Under the pieces are notes generated by a model. That model ran no database searches, was not told the DNA's origin, and worked only from the letters and a program-made list of their open reading frames with translations. A stretch of DNA of 64,000 bases from Erwinia sp. 198 (GTDB lineage: Bacteria; Pseudomonadota; Gammaproteobacteria; Enterobacterales; Enterobacteriaceae): positions 1-64,000 of the forward strand of contig NZ_RHUM01000011.1 of assembly GCF_003937915.1 (NCBI RefSeq). The letters are read 5' to 3'. How positions within the stretch are numbered: position 1 is the first letter of the stretch; every line of letters starts with the position of its first letter. The position numbers and the translations under genes are program-made. Positions 45,560 through 54,761 of the stretch are shown here, piece by piece.

Positions 45560-46138
45560 TTAATTACAAGGTTATTTTAACTGCTATAAGACAATAAGAT
45601 GATTTTTAGTTGACAGGGGTTTGATATATGACCATCTTTCTGTCGGCTATAAATTTTAGTGTAAGTAAATGTATCATGAGATGATTAAGGATTGCGGAAG
45701 TTATACAATCCCAAATTAATACCATTCAATTTTTAGATGCGCGCCTTCTACGCCGCAACCATACTATGAAAAAAACTGCATCAAATACCCATAAAGGTGG
45801 ACGGTTTATATCAGGCGACTGAATGGGCCTCATGTCAGTGCGTCCGTCTCACCAGCATCCCCTATCGATAAAGGACGGGAATACTGCAATAAATAATGAA
45901 AACAAGCCTTTTCGTTATTAAGGCTAACTGAAAGGTGCAGGTTTGGTCATGTTGGCGTTCCACCAAATGCTAAAAAAGCGCATGTCCGCCAGGGAAAAAA
46001 TCGAACAGTGTTTGATTAATGCTCATTATGAGCGAAAAGTGGACGTTTATTTTTTTATATCCCACGTGGAAATTCAACTCATCCAGCCATGTAATTGTCA
46101 AAAGGGAGCAGGTTATCAAGGCTAAAGAAGAGGTGTAT
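45560..46138. other. AT-rich gap upstream of the rhodopsin operon
   Basis: Nearly 600 bp without a supported gene. A 60-codon plus-strand frame (45943-46125) lacks a recognisable domain. The region is AT-rich to about 45800. Confidence 0.45.
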
Positions 46139-46405
46139 ATGCGGACGAGCATTATTGCGCTATACGATGATGAATGGCCTGAGATGTTTTAAGCTGAAAG
46201 TTTAGTGATAAAGATCTTGCCCGGTGGAGTAGCTAAAAGTATCCATCATATTGGCAGTACATCTGTGCCTGACCTCTCAGCAAAACCCGTAATCGACGTT
46301 CTGCCGGAAGTCTCCAGCATTAATGAACCAGACAGATACAACTCTGCAATGAGCCACGCCGGGTATATTGCTCGCGGCGAGAACGGGATACCGGGGCGAA
46401 GATAA
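46139..46405 (+). pseudogene. GrpB-family (UPF0157) gene remnant
   Basis: From ATG 46139 the frame reads like a GrpB protein (IIALYDDEWPEMF) but hits a TAA at 46190. It then resumes in the same frame with KSIHHIGSTSVPDLSAKPVI and YIARGENGIPGRR, the core signature of this nucleotidyltransferase-like family, before a second stop at 46403. The C-terminal half is missing altogether. The recognisable residues rule out chance. The remnant is between the rhodopsin promoter and the second diguanylate cyclase, and suggests a past rearrangement here. Confidence 0.82.
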
Positions 46406-46482
46406 AACTACCAAAACTGTTTTTAAATATCACAACATATAATTATTACCCTGTACAGATTGCAGTTAAAGCACTCTTCATA

Positions 46483-48054
46483 TTAACTCATGCCATGGAC
46501 GCGGTTGCGGCCGCTGCGTTTCGCCTCGTAAAGCGCCCTGTCCGCCTCCTGCTTGAGTCGCTCCGCCTGGTCCGTCTGACCATCAGAAATCAGGGAGCTG
46601 CAACCGGCGCTGAGGGTAACCACTCCTTCAGAAAGCCCTGAGCTTTCATGGGGTATAGCCGCGCTCATAACGGCCCTCACGGCCCGCCCGGCCACCTTTT
46701 CTGCATCGGGTTGGCTACTGGAGGGCAGGATAATGGCAAACTCTTCCCCCCCGTAGCGCGCCACCACGTCACCCTGGCGGTGAGTAATGCTTTTCAGTAT
46801 GGCGCCCACTTTCTGCAGGCACGCATCGCCCCCCACGTGCCCATAGGTGTCGTTGTAACGCTTGAAGAAATCAATATCAAACATGATAAGGGATACAGGG
46901 TCGCCTGACCTGTGCGACCGCTGCAGGGCTTGCTCCAGCATCAAATTAAACTGACGGCGGTTGGCAAGGCCCGTCAGTCCGTCAGTCAGCGCCAGGGACT
47001 GCAGCGTGTGGTTTATAGAGGTCAACTCGTCCCTGACCTGAGTAAGCTCAAGCTGGTTTCTGACGTTAGCCTTTACCTGCCTGAGCACAAACATACCCAT
47101 GCCTGAAATCATCACAAGCAGCACCAGGTTCAGTGCAACATCGACTGCGTTAGCAGCAAACCATTCTGCCCGGATTGTATCGCGGTCATATCCTGCCGTA
47201 ACGACCAGTGGATACTGCTCAAGGCGGGCATAGCCATATATCCGCTCCACGCCGTCCAGCGCTGAGCGCCAGATTGCGCTGCCGCTGGCGGACGTTTTCA
47301 GGATCGTTGTAAACAGCGGGCTGGCGGAGAGGCTTCGGTTGATAAACGCTTCCGAAAGAGGTCGGATATACAATACCGAGGTATCCGCCAGTATCAGCGC
47401 CAGGACATCGCGCTGCCCCAGAGTATAGTAGCCGTAAAACTGGCGAAAGTAGTCCACTTTTACCGTAGCCAGCGCGACGCCGGCGAAGTGGCCCGCCGCA
47501 TCGTTCAGGCGCATCGATACCGGGATAACCAGCTCCCCGGTAGAGCGACTGCGGATAACGCGGCTGACCCGTACGCCGGTGTCTGTATGGGTTCGGTGCC
47601 ATATAAAATATTCCCTGTCGGCATTGCTCCCTTTCGCCGGTATGAAATTGCCGGACGTGGCCACCCATTTCCCCTGGGCGTCATAAATAAACAGGCCATG
47701 CAGCTGATGCAGTTTGCTCTGCTGCACTTTCAGCTGCGAGGTAAAGGCGGGCGTGGCGGCATAGCCAAACCCGTTCAGGCTGAGCTGCCTGACCGCATCA
47801 GCCAGCGTAATATCAACCTGAAGAAAGGCATCTTCCGCCTGTTTTGCCAGCGAAACGGACAGGTTACGGGCATCGTCCTCCCGCACCTTCTGATTGTGCT
47901 GCCATGAGCTCCACAGGGTCCATATATTGACGCCCACGACGGCCAGTACGGTTATCAGCAGAAAGAAGGCCATGGTCCGGCCCAGCGAATTGCGCATGTA
48001 AGATGGTATGGCACTGCCGGTTTTGTTATTCAAGGTCTTCATACCCTCATACAT
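46483..48054 (-). CDS. Membrane diguanylate cyclase with periplasmic Cache domain
   Basis: Inner-membrane c-di-GMP synthase of 523 residues. TM1 is at ~30-50, a periplasmic dCache-type sensor follows to about residue 290 (FIYDAQGKWVATSGNFIP, NADREYFIWHRTHTDTGVRV, SRVIRSRSTGELVIPVSMRL), TM2 (VALNLVLLVMISGMGMFVLR), a short coiled coil, and the cyclase domain with DGLTGLANRRQFN, MFDIDFFKRYNDTYGHVGGD and an intact ARYGGEEF. RQGD five residues before GGEEF is the inhibitory site. Cache domains bind amino acids, organic acids and similar small molecules. The start is uncertain between MYEGMKTL (48054) and MKTLNN (48042). Confidence 0.92.
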   Translation of the reverse strand: MYEGMKTLNNKTGSAIPSYMRNSLGRTMAFFLLITVLAVVGVNIWTLWSSWQHNQKVREDDARNLSVSLAKQAEDAFLQVDITLADAVRQLSLNGFGYAATPAFTSQLKVQQSKLHQLHGLFIYDAQGKWVATSGNFIPAKGSNADREYFIWHRTHTDTGVRVSRVIRSRSTGELVIPVSMRLNDAAGHFAGVALATVKVDYFRQFYGYYTLGQRDVLALILADTSVLYIRPLSEAFINRSLSASPLFTTILKTSASGSAIWRSALDGVERIYGYARLEQYPLVVTAGYDRDTIRAEWFAANAVDVALNLVLLVMISGMGMFVLRQVKANVRNQLELTQVRDELTSINHTLQSLALTDGLTGLANRRQFNLMLEQALQRSHRSGDPVSLIMFDIDFFKRYNDTYGHVGGDACLQKVGAILKSITHRQGDVVARYGGEEFAIILPSSSQPDAEKVAGRAVRAVMSAAIPHESSGLSEGVVTLSAGCSSLISDGQTDQAERLKQEADRALYEAKRSGRNRVHGMS

Positions 48055-48283
48055 TCTGATACTGAAACAGTATTTATGAACAGGCTAACCGCAAGGCGGC
48101 GCTTATCCCCCTTAAGAGTAGTGCTGACCGGCAGGGCTAAAAGCCAGGTCCGGTGACGCCTTTTCCTTTCCTCGGGCACGATCAGGAACAATGCGCTTCA
48201 GTTCTGCTGTAAATTTATACACGGTCAGGCTGGCCATTTCAGCTTTTGGCACGCAGCAGACGTTCAGCTGGTTAAAGAGTTTA

Positions 48284-48674
48284 TTATTTGCCGGCTGAGC
48301 CAGCCCTGTGATGTAAACTTTTTAGTGAAGTCTGAAGCGTAAGAGAAAACCTTTCTTTAGGTGAACAAACCAGACCAGGCTCCCGGTAAATCTGTAGGGC
48401 TGCTGCTTCACGGATAAACCATGGAGCTGGCAGGCAACGCTTACTGAGGGATAAGCGCGGCTCCCAAATTGTCGCGTACTGACATGCAGGCGCTAATCCA
48501 GTCGCGTATTGTAATGCGCACGTCAGACAGCGGCAGTCCAGCTTTCTCAGTCAGGCTTTTTACGATTACTGCACAGCGGTCCGCAGCAATAATAAACGCC
48601 TGCCCCGCCAGTTTCTCAAAGCTTATGCCGCGCGGGTTTGTGTGACGGGACTGAGCATGGTCAGCTGGCAGCAC
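48284..48674 (-). pseudogene. Remnant of a LysR-type regulator (C-terminal half)
   Basis: The first part (48674-48441) encodes FEKLAGQAFIIAADRCAVIV and LSDVRITIRDWISACMSVRD, DNLGAALIPQ, which reads like the effector domain of a LysR protein, then stops. In the next frame (about 48412-48284) follows IYREPGLVCSPKERFSLTLQ, TSLKSLHH, which fits a LysR C-terminus. A frameshift and loss of the DNA-binding half would explain this. The family call is by pattern and not certain. Confidence 0.5.
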
Positions 48675-48786
48675 CGCAACCTCCTAAACATACCAGACTT
48701 TAATCCCCTGAACTTCGGATGTGCTTAAAGATAGCGTAATTTCGGGCAGGCTCACGGTATGCCATAAGAGGTGCAGATAAAGAAGA

Positions 48787-48810
48787 GCGGCTGCGTCCGG
48801 CAGGACGCAG
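48787..48810 (-). terminator. Terminator hairpin of the second chemoreceptor gene
   Basis: A perfect 10-bp stem (GGCTGCGTCC at 48787-48796, GGACGCAGCC at 48801-48810, 4-base loop) starts 8 bp beyond the stop codon. On the minus strand it is followed by a loose U-rich stretch. Confidence 0.75.
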
Positions 48811-48817
48811 CCGGATA

Positions 48818-50458
48818 TCAGAAGCTGGTCCAGTTTCCGTCCGTATCAGACGGCGTTTCCTTCTTCACTGCCGCAGGTAAAGATGCAATTGCATGCCGGG
48901 TGGCTGCGGGAGCCGAGACTGCAGCTAGCGTAAACACCGACACCGACTGCAGCAGCAGGGATGCCTGTTCGCGCAGGCTCTGTGAGGCAGACGCCGACTC
49001 CTCAACCAGCGAAGCGTTCTGCTGCGTCACGCCGTCCATCTCCGTTACGGCGAGGCCCACCTGCTCGATACCCCGGGCCTGTTCGGCAGTGGCAGCGGTA
49101 ATTTCCTCCACGGTGTCGCTCAGCTGAGCCACCGACGACACGATATCCGCCATTGTGGTTACGGACCGGTTAGCCAGTGAGCTGCCGGCATTTACGCTCG
49201 CCGAGTTAGCCTCAATCAGCTGACGGATTTCACCGGCCGCCGTGGCGCTGCGACTCGCCAGCGTGCGCACCTCGCCGGCGACGACGGCAAAGCCACGTCC
49301 CATCTCGCCGGCTCGGGCGGCTTCTACTGCTGCATTAAGGGCGAGGATGTTGGTCTGGAAGGCAATACTGTCGATCACAGAAGTAATGTCCGCAATCCGG
49401 CCAGAGCTTTCGCCGATAGACTTCATGGTGCCGGAAATGTCGGCAGTAACGTCGTTACCCTGACGGGCGACCTCCCGGACGTTAACGGCAAGCTGTGCCG
49501 CCTGACGGGCATTGTCTGCGTTGTTTCTGACCGTCACGCCAAGCTCGCTCATGGTGGCGGCGGTCTGCTCCAGCGCGCTGGCCTGCTCTTCGGTGCGCTG
49601 CGACAGGTTTGAGTTCCCCTGCGCAATCTGCAGGCTGGCCGCGGCCACGCTCTCGGCGTTGCGGCGTACCGTGCTGACGGTCTGCGCCAGCGAGTCCTGC
49701 ATTTCAGCCACGGCGGTGAGCAGCATGCCGGTTTCATCCCGTCCGCTGACGGGCACGGCCTGGCTCAGGTCGCCGCGTGCGATGCGCTGTGCGGCGGAAA
49801 GCGTCACGTTCAGTGGGCGGGTAATGCTGCGGGTGATAAACCAGGCTGCCGCCGCCGCCAGCAGAACAGCGGCAGCACTTAACGAGGCCAGCAGGATCGT
49901 GGCCGTGGCTCGCTCATCTTCAGCCGCACTGCGGGCCTGTTGCATCTGTATTTCCTGAAAAGATACCAGGTCTGAAATGGCTTTCAGATAGTCAACCTGA
50001 GTCTGGTAGCGCGGGCCAAGCAGAAGCCCTGCTGCCTCGTCCCGCTTGCCGGCCATGCCCAGAGTCACCACGTCATCTGAAAAAGCCAGATATTGACTGC
50101 CGGTGCTTCTGATTAAAGCAATCAGCTCCCGGCTTCGGGGTGCTTTCAGCATGCCGTCGACCTGGTCAACAGTAGCGGTGATTTTATCATGCACCTGGTC
50201 ATAATCATTTTTAAAGGCTGCCTTCCGGTCAGGTGTATCCGCCAGGACAACATTGCGGACCAGTCGGCTAAGGTCAGTTGAATAATAACGCAGATTGGTT
50301 GCAGCCGAGGCCTTCTGATAGCGGCTGCCTGCAAGGGTATCCGCCGTATCTCCCAGGGACTGAATACGGTTAAATCCGGTCAGTGCAACGATGACCAGAA
50401 GAAGAAGGATAAAGGCAAACGCCGCGCCAAGCCGTACGCCAATTCTGATGTTGTTCAT
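48818..50458 (-). CDS. Methyl-accepting chemotaxis protein, second copy type
   Basis: Inner-membrane chemoreceptor of 546 residues: TM1 at ~8-30, a four-helix-bundle (MCP_N/4HB) ligand domain, TM2 ([20 protein letters not shown]), HAMP, then the signalling coiled coil with [20 protein letters not shown] and [16 protein letters not shown] at the tip. The last residues NWTSF match the CheR/CheB tether. [11 protein letters not shown] at 50458, with an AGGA site, is preferred to the longer frame. It is clearly different in its ligand domain from the receptor at 6443, so the two probably sense different compounds. Confidence 0.92.
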   Translation of the reverse strand: MNNIRIGVRLGAAFAFILLLLVIVALTGFNRIQSLGDTADTLAGSRYQKASAATNLRYYSTDLSRLVRNVVLADTPDRKAAFKNDYDQVHDKITATVDQVDGMLKAPRSRELIALIRSTGSQYLAFSDDVVTLGMAGKRDEAAGLLLGPRYQTQVDYLKAISDLVSFQEIQMQQARSAAEDERATATILLASLSAAAVLLAAAAAWFITRSITRPLNVTLSAAQRIARGDLSQAVPVSGRDETGMLLTAVAEMQDSLAQTVSTVRRNAESVAAASLQIAQGNSNLSQRTEEQASALEQTAATMSELGVTVRNNADNARQAAQLAVNVREVARQGNDVTADISGTMKSIGESSGRIADITSVIDSIAFQTNILALNAAVEAARAGEMGRGFAVVAGEVRTLASRSATAAGEIRQLIEANSASVNAGSSLANRSVTTMADIVSSVAQLSDTVEEITAATAEQARGIEQVGLAVTEMDGVTQQNASLVEESASASQSLREQASLLLQSVSVFTLAAVSAPAATRHAIASLPAAVKKETPSDTDGNWTSF

Positions 50459-51307
50459 AATTTTCCTGTCTGAAATAACGGTTATGAAAAAAAGCATTAC
50501 GTGAGAAAAGATGCTTTTCGTTTCTTTATTAGGTGTGGCAGGCCAGAGGCATCAGGGGTAATTGCTGTATGCGAATTGCGCAAAAATCCTGGCTGCAGGG
50601 GGTGCATATCGATGCACTTGTCTGTTCATACCGTGTTAATTTGCAGATTAAAATCGGTGCTTACCCGGTGAGTCTGATAATAATTAAAAAAAAACCGGCG
50701 CAGAAGTAACAGGGCCGGGAACCACCTCACAAATGACAAATGCCGTCAGCCATAAAGGCAATTACGCCGACAGCCTAAGCTGGTATCGGCTCGCCTGTCA
50801 GAAACTTTATCCCTGGACAGATCCTGTCCGGGTATATTTATACGTTTCCATAAGTGCAGGGTTTGCTCTGGCTTACAGATCCGTCACAGCAATATATTCC
50901 CGCAGAGAAGGATCTGACGGCGTTACCAGCGGATTAAAAAGTCGTGAACATGAAATAAGATGAGTGTGAGCGGTCAAAATACGCTGTTTACCAGGTGACG
51001 AAATGTAGAATTGTCACCTTTACCCCGACGAATTAATGGCTAAAAGCTGGTTTTAGCAGCTCAGGAAAGAATAGATATTGACCGAATCTGCGCCACACTA
51101 ACCGATTGTGCCGGGCCTGAGGTGCCGTTCAGATTTATTAGCATCATCTGACGCCTCCGTGCCGTTAAAACGGCATCCCGGAGAAGGCTGCACTGCTCGC
51201 CATCCTCATGCGTTTCGGAGAAGGAAAAGATGACTGTGGGGTTAAAGGACATCGCCTGCGACTGACTAAATTTCGGTAACGATTCAGATATGTTCGTTAT
51301 CTCCGGC
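50459..51307. other. Intergenic region with only doubtful small frames
   Basis: About 850 bp separating the chemoreceptor from the LysR gene. Two frames of 63-76 codons (50733-50963 plus; 51061-51252 minus) lack a good ribosome site and any domain I recognise. The part near 50670-50700 is A-rich. I call no gene. Confidence 0.4.
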
Positions 51308-52210
51308 TCAATTTATTGCGTGGTGAGCTTTGAAAGCGGAATTTTTTTCAAAAATGTCAGCGACAAAATCCATGAACACAATCGCTCGCTTTGGTAAAAG
51401 TCGATTAGCCACATACACGGCTTGAAGGGGAACGAGCGGTGCAGTGTAATCAGTTAGCAATAGTTGTAAATTACCCTTTTCCAGCCCCTCTCTGAACAGC
51501 CATTCAGGGCCCTGAGCGATCCCAATCCCCGCATTGACAAATTTCTGTATTGCTTCAGGTGAATTGACCCTGAGCCGACCAGAAACAGGAACATTGATAT
51601 CCTGAAATCTCCAGGTGGCGCCTGTCGTCAGCAGGGTATAGATCAAACAATGATGCTTTTTTAAATCTTCTGGCGTATCAGGAATGCCGTTTTTAGCCAG
51701 GTACTTGTTACTGGCAACACAGACTCGCTCAAACATGCCAAGTCTGCGGGCTCGCATAGCACTGTCTTCCAGGTGGCCAATGCGTATTGCCAGCTCAGCC
51801 CCTTCATCAACGAGATTGATATAGCGGTCATTAATCTGTAGATCGAGCGTGAGCTCAGGATAGCGTTCTAAAAAATCGGGAATGTGCGGGACCAGGAATG
51901 TGTGGGCCAGTGCTGTGGGGCAGGCAACGCGTAACAGCCCTGTGGGGGTAGCATTTTCTCTGAAAGAAGACTCTGTCTCTTCAACGGCTTCCAGAATTCG
52001 TCTTGCCTGCAAATAATAACGTTCGCCTTCAGGCGTTAACGAAAGCTTACGGGTAGACCTGTGAAGTAACCGGGTCTGCAAATGCGCTTCAAGGGTGGCG
52101 ACATGACGACTTACGTTCGGCTGCCCTAAACCCAGATCCCTTCCGGCTGCGGAAAAGCTGCCCGTTTCAACGGTACGGACAAAACATGTCATCAAAAGTA
52201 ATTTATCCAT
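51308..52210 (-). CDS. LysR-family regulator of the adjacent SDR gene
   Basis: DNA-binding regulator of 300 residues in the large CrgA/DhcR-like group: MDKLLLMTCFVRTVETGSFS, LGLGQPNVSRHVATLEAHLQ and RSTRKLSLTPEGERYY, then a co-inducer domain with PTGLLRVACPTALAH. MDKLLL at 52210 is the usual family start; an in-frame start 12 bp upstream is possible. It is divergent from a short-chain dehydrogenase gene across 136 bp, and two strong dyads close to its own start suggest autoregulation. Confidence 0.9.
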   Translation of the reverse strand: MDKLLLMTCFVRTVETGSFSAAGRDLGLGQPNVSRHVATLEAHLQTRLLHRSTRKLSLTPEGERYYLQARRILEAVEETESSFRENATPTGLLRVACPTALAHTFLVPHIPDFLERYPELTLDLQINDRYINLVDEGAELAIRIGHLEDSAMRARRLGMFERVCVASNKYLAKNGIPDTPEDLKKHHCLIYTLLTTGATWRFQDINVPVSGRLRVNSPEAIQKFVNAGIGIAQGPEWLFREGLEKGNLQLLLTDYTAPLVPLQAVYVANRLLPKRAIVFMDFVADIFEKNSAFKAHHAIN

Positions 52211-52224
52211 CCCGTCGCCCATTT

Positions 52225-52258
52225 ATGCTTTTAAAGCATGAAACATATTCAATCATGC
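52225..52258. promoter_or_regulatory. Two overlapping palindromes in the LysR/SDR promoter
   Basis: ATGCTTT-T-AAAGCAT (52225-52239) is a perfect 15-bp dyad. GCATGA-N11-TCATGC (52236-52258) overlaps it and has the 11-base spacing typical of LysR boxes. Together they sit just upstream of the regulator's own start and about 90-120 bp before the SDR gene. Confidence 0.6.
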
Positions 52259-52346
52259 AATCTTATCATTAAATGAGCATGAGTATAAAGTGTCTCCATA
52301 TCGGCCATTCGCCGATCCGTTGTGAAAGCCAACAGGAGATTTTCAG

Positions 52347-53093
52347 ATGTCCAGATTACAAGGTAAACGCGCACTGATTACCGGTGGAACAAGCGGTATT
52401 GGTCTTGAAACAGCGAAGCTGTTTGTTGCAGAAGGTGCACGCGTAATTGTCACCGGGGTTAACCCGGATTCAATCGCAAAGGCGAAAGCAGAACTTGGTA
52501 ATGATGTGTTAATCGTGAGTGCTGATTCCGCCGATGTCAACGCACAAAGAGCACTGGCTCAGACGGTTAAGGAACACTTTGGCGAGCTGGATATCGCTTT
52601 CCTGAATGCTGGCATATCGATGTATATGCCAATTGAACTCTGGACAGAAGCGCTGTTCGACCGCATTTATGCTATTAACGTTAAAGGTCCCTACTTCCTG
52701 ATGCAGGCGCTGCTGCCAGTGTTCGCCAGCTCTGCGTCAGTAGTCTTTAATACCTCTGTAAATGCTCACACCGGCCCCGTAAATTCTTCAGTTTATGGTT
52801 CAACGAAGGCAGCATTATTGAATATGTCAAAAACCCTTTCTAACGAGTTACTTTCTCGTGGGATCCGTATCAACGCGGTGAGCCCAGGCCCTGTTGATAC
52901 ACCGCTTTACGATAAGGCGGGGATCCCGGTGGAATATCACGATCAGGTAATGAAAGATATCGTGGCAACCATCCCTGCAGGTCGTTTTGGTCAGCCTCGG
53001 GAAGTAGCGCAAGCGGTACTTTACTTCGCCTCTGATGAGTCTGCCTGGACCGTGGGTTCAGAAATCATCATCGACGGCGGCGTTTCAATCTAA
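52347..53093 (+). CDS. Short-chain dehydrogenase/reductase
   Basis: Cytoplasmic NAD(P)-dependent oxidoreductase of 248 residues. The cofactor motif is ALITGGTSGIGLETAKLF (TGxxxGIG), the structural NAG is LDIAFLNAGIS, the catalytic Ser lies in NTSVNAHTG, and Tyr-x3-Lys is VYGSTKAAL. EIIIDGGVSI ends the protein as in classical SDRs. Substrate unknown. An AGGAG site precedes the ATG. Controlled most likely by the divergent LysR protein, the commonest arrangement for this type of SDR. Confidence 0.92.
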   Translation: MSRLQGKRALITGGTSGIGLETAKLFVAEGARVIVTGVNPDSIAKAKAELGNDVLIVSADSADVNAQRALAQTVKEHFGELDIAFLNAGISMYMPIELWTEALFDRIYAINVKGPYFLMQALLPVFASSASVVFNTSVNAHTGPVNSSVYGSTKAALLNMSKTLSNELLSRGIRINAVSPGPVDTPLYDKAGIPVEYHDQVMKDIVATIPAGRFGQPREVAQAVLYFASDESAWTVGSEIIIDGGVSI

Positions 53094-53391
53094 GCCACCA
53101 GATAAGATTTAGGATCAGCGGCTGACTGCAATTTTCTATATTTAAGCCCTCCTCTTAAAAATAATTTAAAAGTAACAGCCGATATTTTGAAGGACGAAGA
53201 TCGTCTCAGGCTCTGCACCACATATCGGGTGCAGAACCTGAAGCTTAATAGTGAAACTTGAACGATGTCATTTGTTGTCGAAAGCTGAAGCCTGTATTTT
53301 TATAAGGTTTACTGCTGCGTAATGTGGATTTAACATCATCCACCATGCACACAGCTGAACGATCCTCTTACAGGCGGTCATGGTATTCAGA
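53094..53391. other. Convergent gap between SDR and FabF-like genes
   Basis: No gene is supported. A palindromic stretch around 53203-53240 (CTCTGCACCACATATCGGGT, then GCAGAACCTGAAG) can fold into a short hairpin but has no clear U-run. Confidence 0.35.
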
Positions 53392-54678
53392 TCAATACGC
53401 CTCCCACCGGCGAAACAGAACGCTGGCATTCACACCGCCAAATCCAAATCCGTTCGATAATGCATGCCGGATGGCAGAATAACGTGCCTTTAGTGCAACC
53501 AGATCCAGCCCCTCAGCCGCCTCATCAGGATGGTGTAAATTCAGCGTCGGCGGAATGATCTGGTCACGCAGAGCCAGCACGGTAAAGATCGCTTCAATAC
53601 CGCCGGCGGCACCCAGCAGGTGCCCGGTAGCCGACTTAGTAGAACTGATGGCTACGTTGCTGTTCTTGCCAAATACGGATCGGATGGCCGAAAGCTCACC
53701 TTTATCACCGATCATAGTTGAAGTGGCATGAGCATTGATGTGCTGTACCTCATTGGCACTCACGCCTGCCTGGGCTAACGCAAGATCAATGGCTCTGCGG
53801 GCTCCGCTTCCGTCTTCAGGACCCGCAGTGAGATGCCATGCATCGGCGCTGGTGCCGTACCCTACAAGCTCCGCCAGAGGCGTTGCCCCCCGCTTCAGAG
53901 CATGCTCTAAAGACTCAATAACTAATATGCCGGCACCTTCTGCCATCACAAATCCGTCCCGAGCGGTATCAAACGGTTTTGAGGCCTCGCCAGGCTTATT
54001 CCCATTATTTGTAGAGAGCGCGCGTGCCGCAGCAAAACATCCCAGCGTAACGCGATCTATTGCAGCTTCAGTACCACCACAAACCGCAATATCGGCTTCA
54101 CCAGCTTTAATCAATCTTGCGGCATCACCGATTGCCTGTACCCCTGCCGCGCAAGCCGTAATCGGCGAGCCTATAGGTCCCCGGAAGCCATGCTGAATAG
54201 AGATATGACCCGCCGCCATGTTGGCAAGGAAAGAGGGCGCGGTAAACGGTGATAACCGGCGTGGGCCGCGGGTATCGGTTGTTCTTACCGCGTCCGCAAT
54301 GGCGCCGAATCCCCCCCCCCCGGATGCAATCACTGTTGCAGTTCGCTCCCTCGCATATTCACAATCGGGCTGCCAGCCTGCCTGCGTCAGCGCTTCCTGG
54401 GCCGCAATCAGGGCAAACTCAATAAAGCGGTCCATTTTTTTACGCTCTTTCGCAGTGATATAACGTTCCGGCTCATAACCTGCTTCAGGATCTTCTGCGA
54501 TTGAGGGCACCCGTCCGGCAACAGAGATGCCGGTGCCTTCCCTGATTTCAGGTGGAAGCACTGTTATTCCCGACCGGCCTTCAATAAGCCTGCGCCAGAC
54601 GGCCTCCGTACCACATCCTAACGGGCTGACAATACCGCAGCCGGTTATGACAATTCGTCCGGAATTATTCTGATTCAT
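53392..54678 (-). CDS. FabF-like beta-ketoacyl-ACP synthase II paralogue
   Basis: Condensing enzyme of 428 residues. The Cys-His-His triad and lysine are present: Cys176 in PITACAAGVQAIGD, His317 in HINAHATSTMIGD, Lys348 and His353 in SSTKSATGHLLGAAGG, and the C-terminal GFGFGGVNAS. It therefore should elongate acyl-ACP. It lies 83 bp downstream of an RND pump and on the same strand, with no acyl carrier or other fatty-acid gene beside it, unlike the housekeeping fabF. A hairpin (minus-strand arms at 54752-54745 and 54737-54730) in that gap may attenuate readthrough. A run of ten G on the coding strand (54311-54320) encodes part of SGGGGFG. Target duplication for resistance or a specialised acyl product are both possible. 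Confidence 0.88.
   Translation of the reverse strand: MNQNNSGRIVITGCGIVSPLGCGTEAVWRRLIEGRSGITVLPPEIREGTGISVAGRVPSIAEDPEAGYEPERYITAKERKKMDRFIEFALIAAQEALTQAGWQPDCEYARERTATVIASGGGGFGAIADAVRTTDTRGPRRLSPFTAPSFLANMAAGHISIQHGFRGPIGSPITACAAGVQAIGDAARLIKAGEADIAVCGGTEAAIDRVTLGCFAAARALSTNNGNKPGEASKPFDTARDGFVMAEGAGILVIESLEHALKRGATPLAELVGYGTSADAWHLTAGPEDGSGARRAIDLALAQAGVSANEVQHINAHATSTMIGDKGELSAIRSVFGKNSNVAISSTKSATGHLLGAAGGIEAIFTVLALRDQIIPPTLNLHHPDEAAEGLDLVALKARYSAIRHALSNGFGFGGVNASVLFRRWEAY
54311..54320 (-). repeat. Homopolymeric 10-base G tract inside the FabF-like gene
   Basis: Ten consecutive C on the plus strand (G on the coding strand), in frame in this sequence, encoding residues 120-123. Tracts of this length are prone to slipped-strand length changes. 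Confidence 0.85.
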
Positions 54679-54761
54679 GATATAAACCTCATGCTTTTGT
54701 TTGCATAGCGTCACGCCATAAGTCGGCGTGCAGGAGGAACGTATCCCCCTGCGATTAATGA

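Noticed and set aside
45943-46125. 60-codon plus-strand frame upstream of the GrpB remnant
   Set aside because: No domain and a weak start; likely chance in AT-rich DNA.
50733-50963. 76-codon plus-strand frame in the gap before the LysR gene
   Set aside because: No ribosome site, no recognisable domain.
51061-51252. 63-codon minus-strand frame after the LysR gene
   Set aside because: Only a poor ribosome site and no similarity that I recognise; too weak to call.
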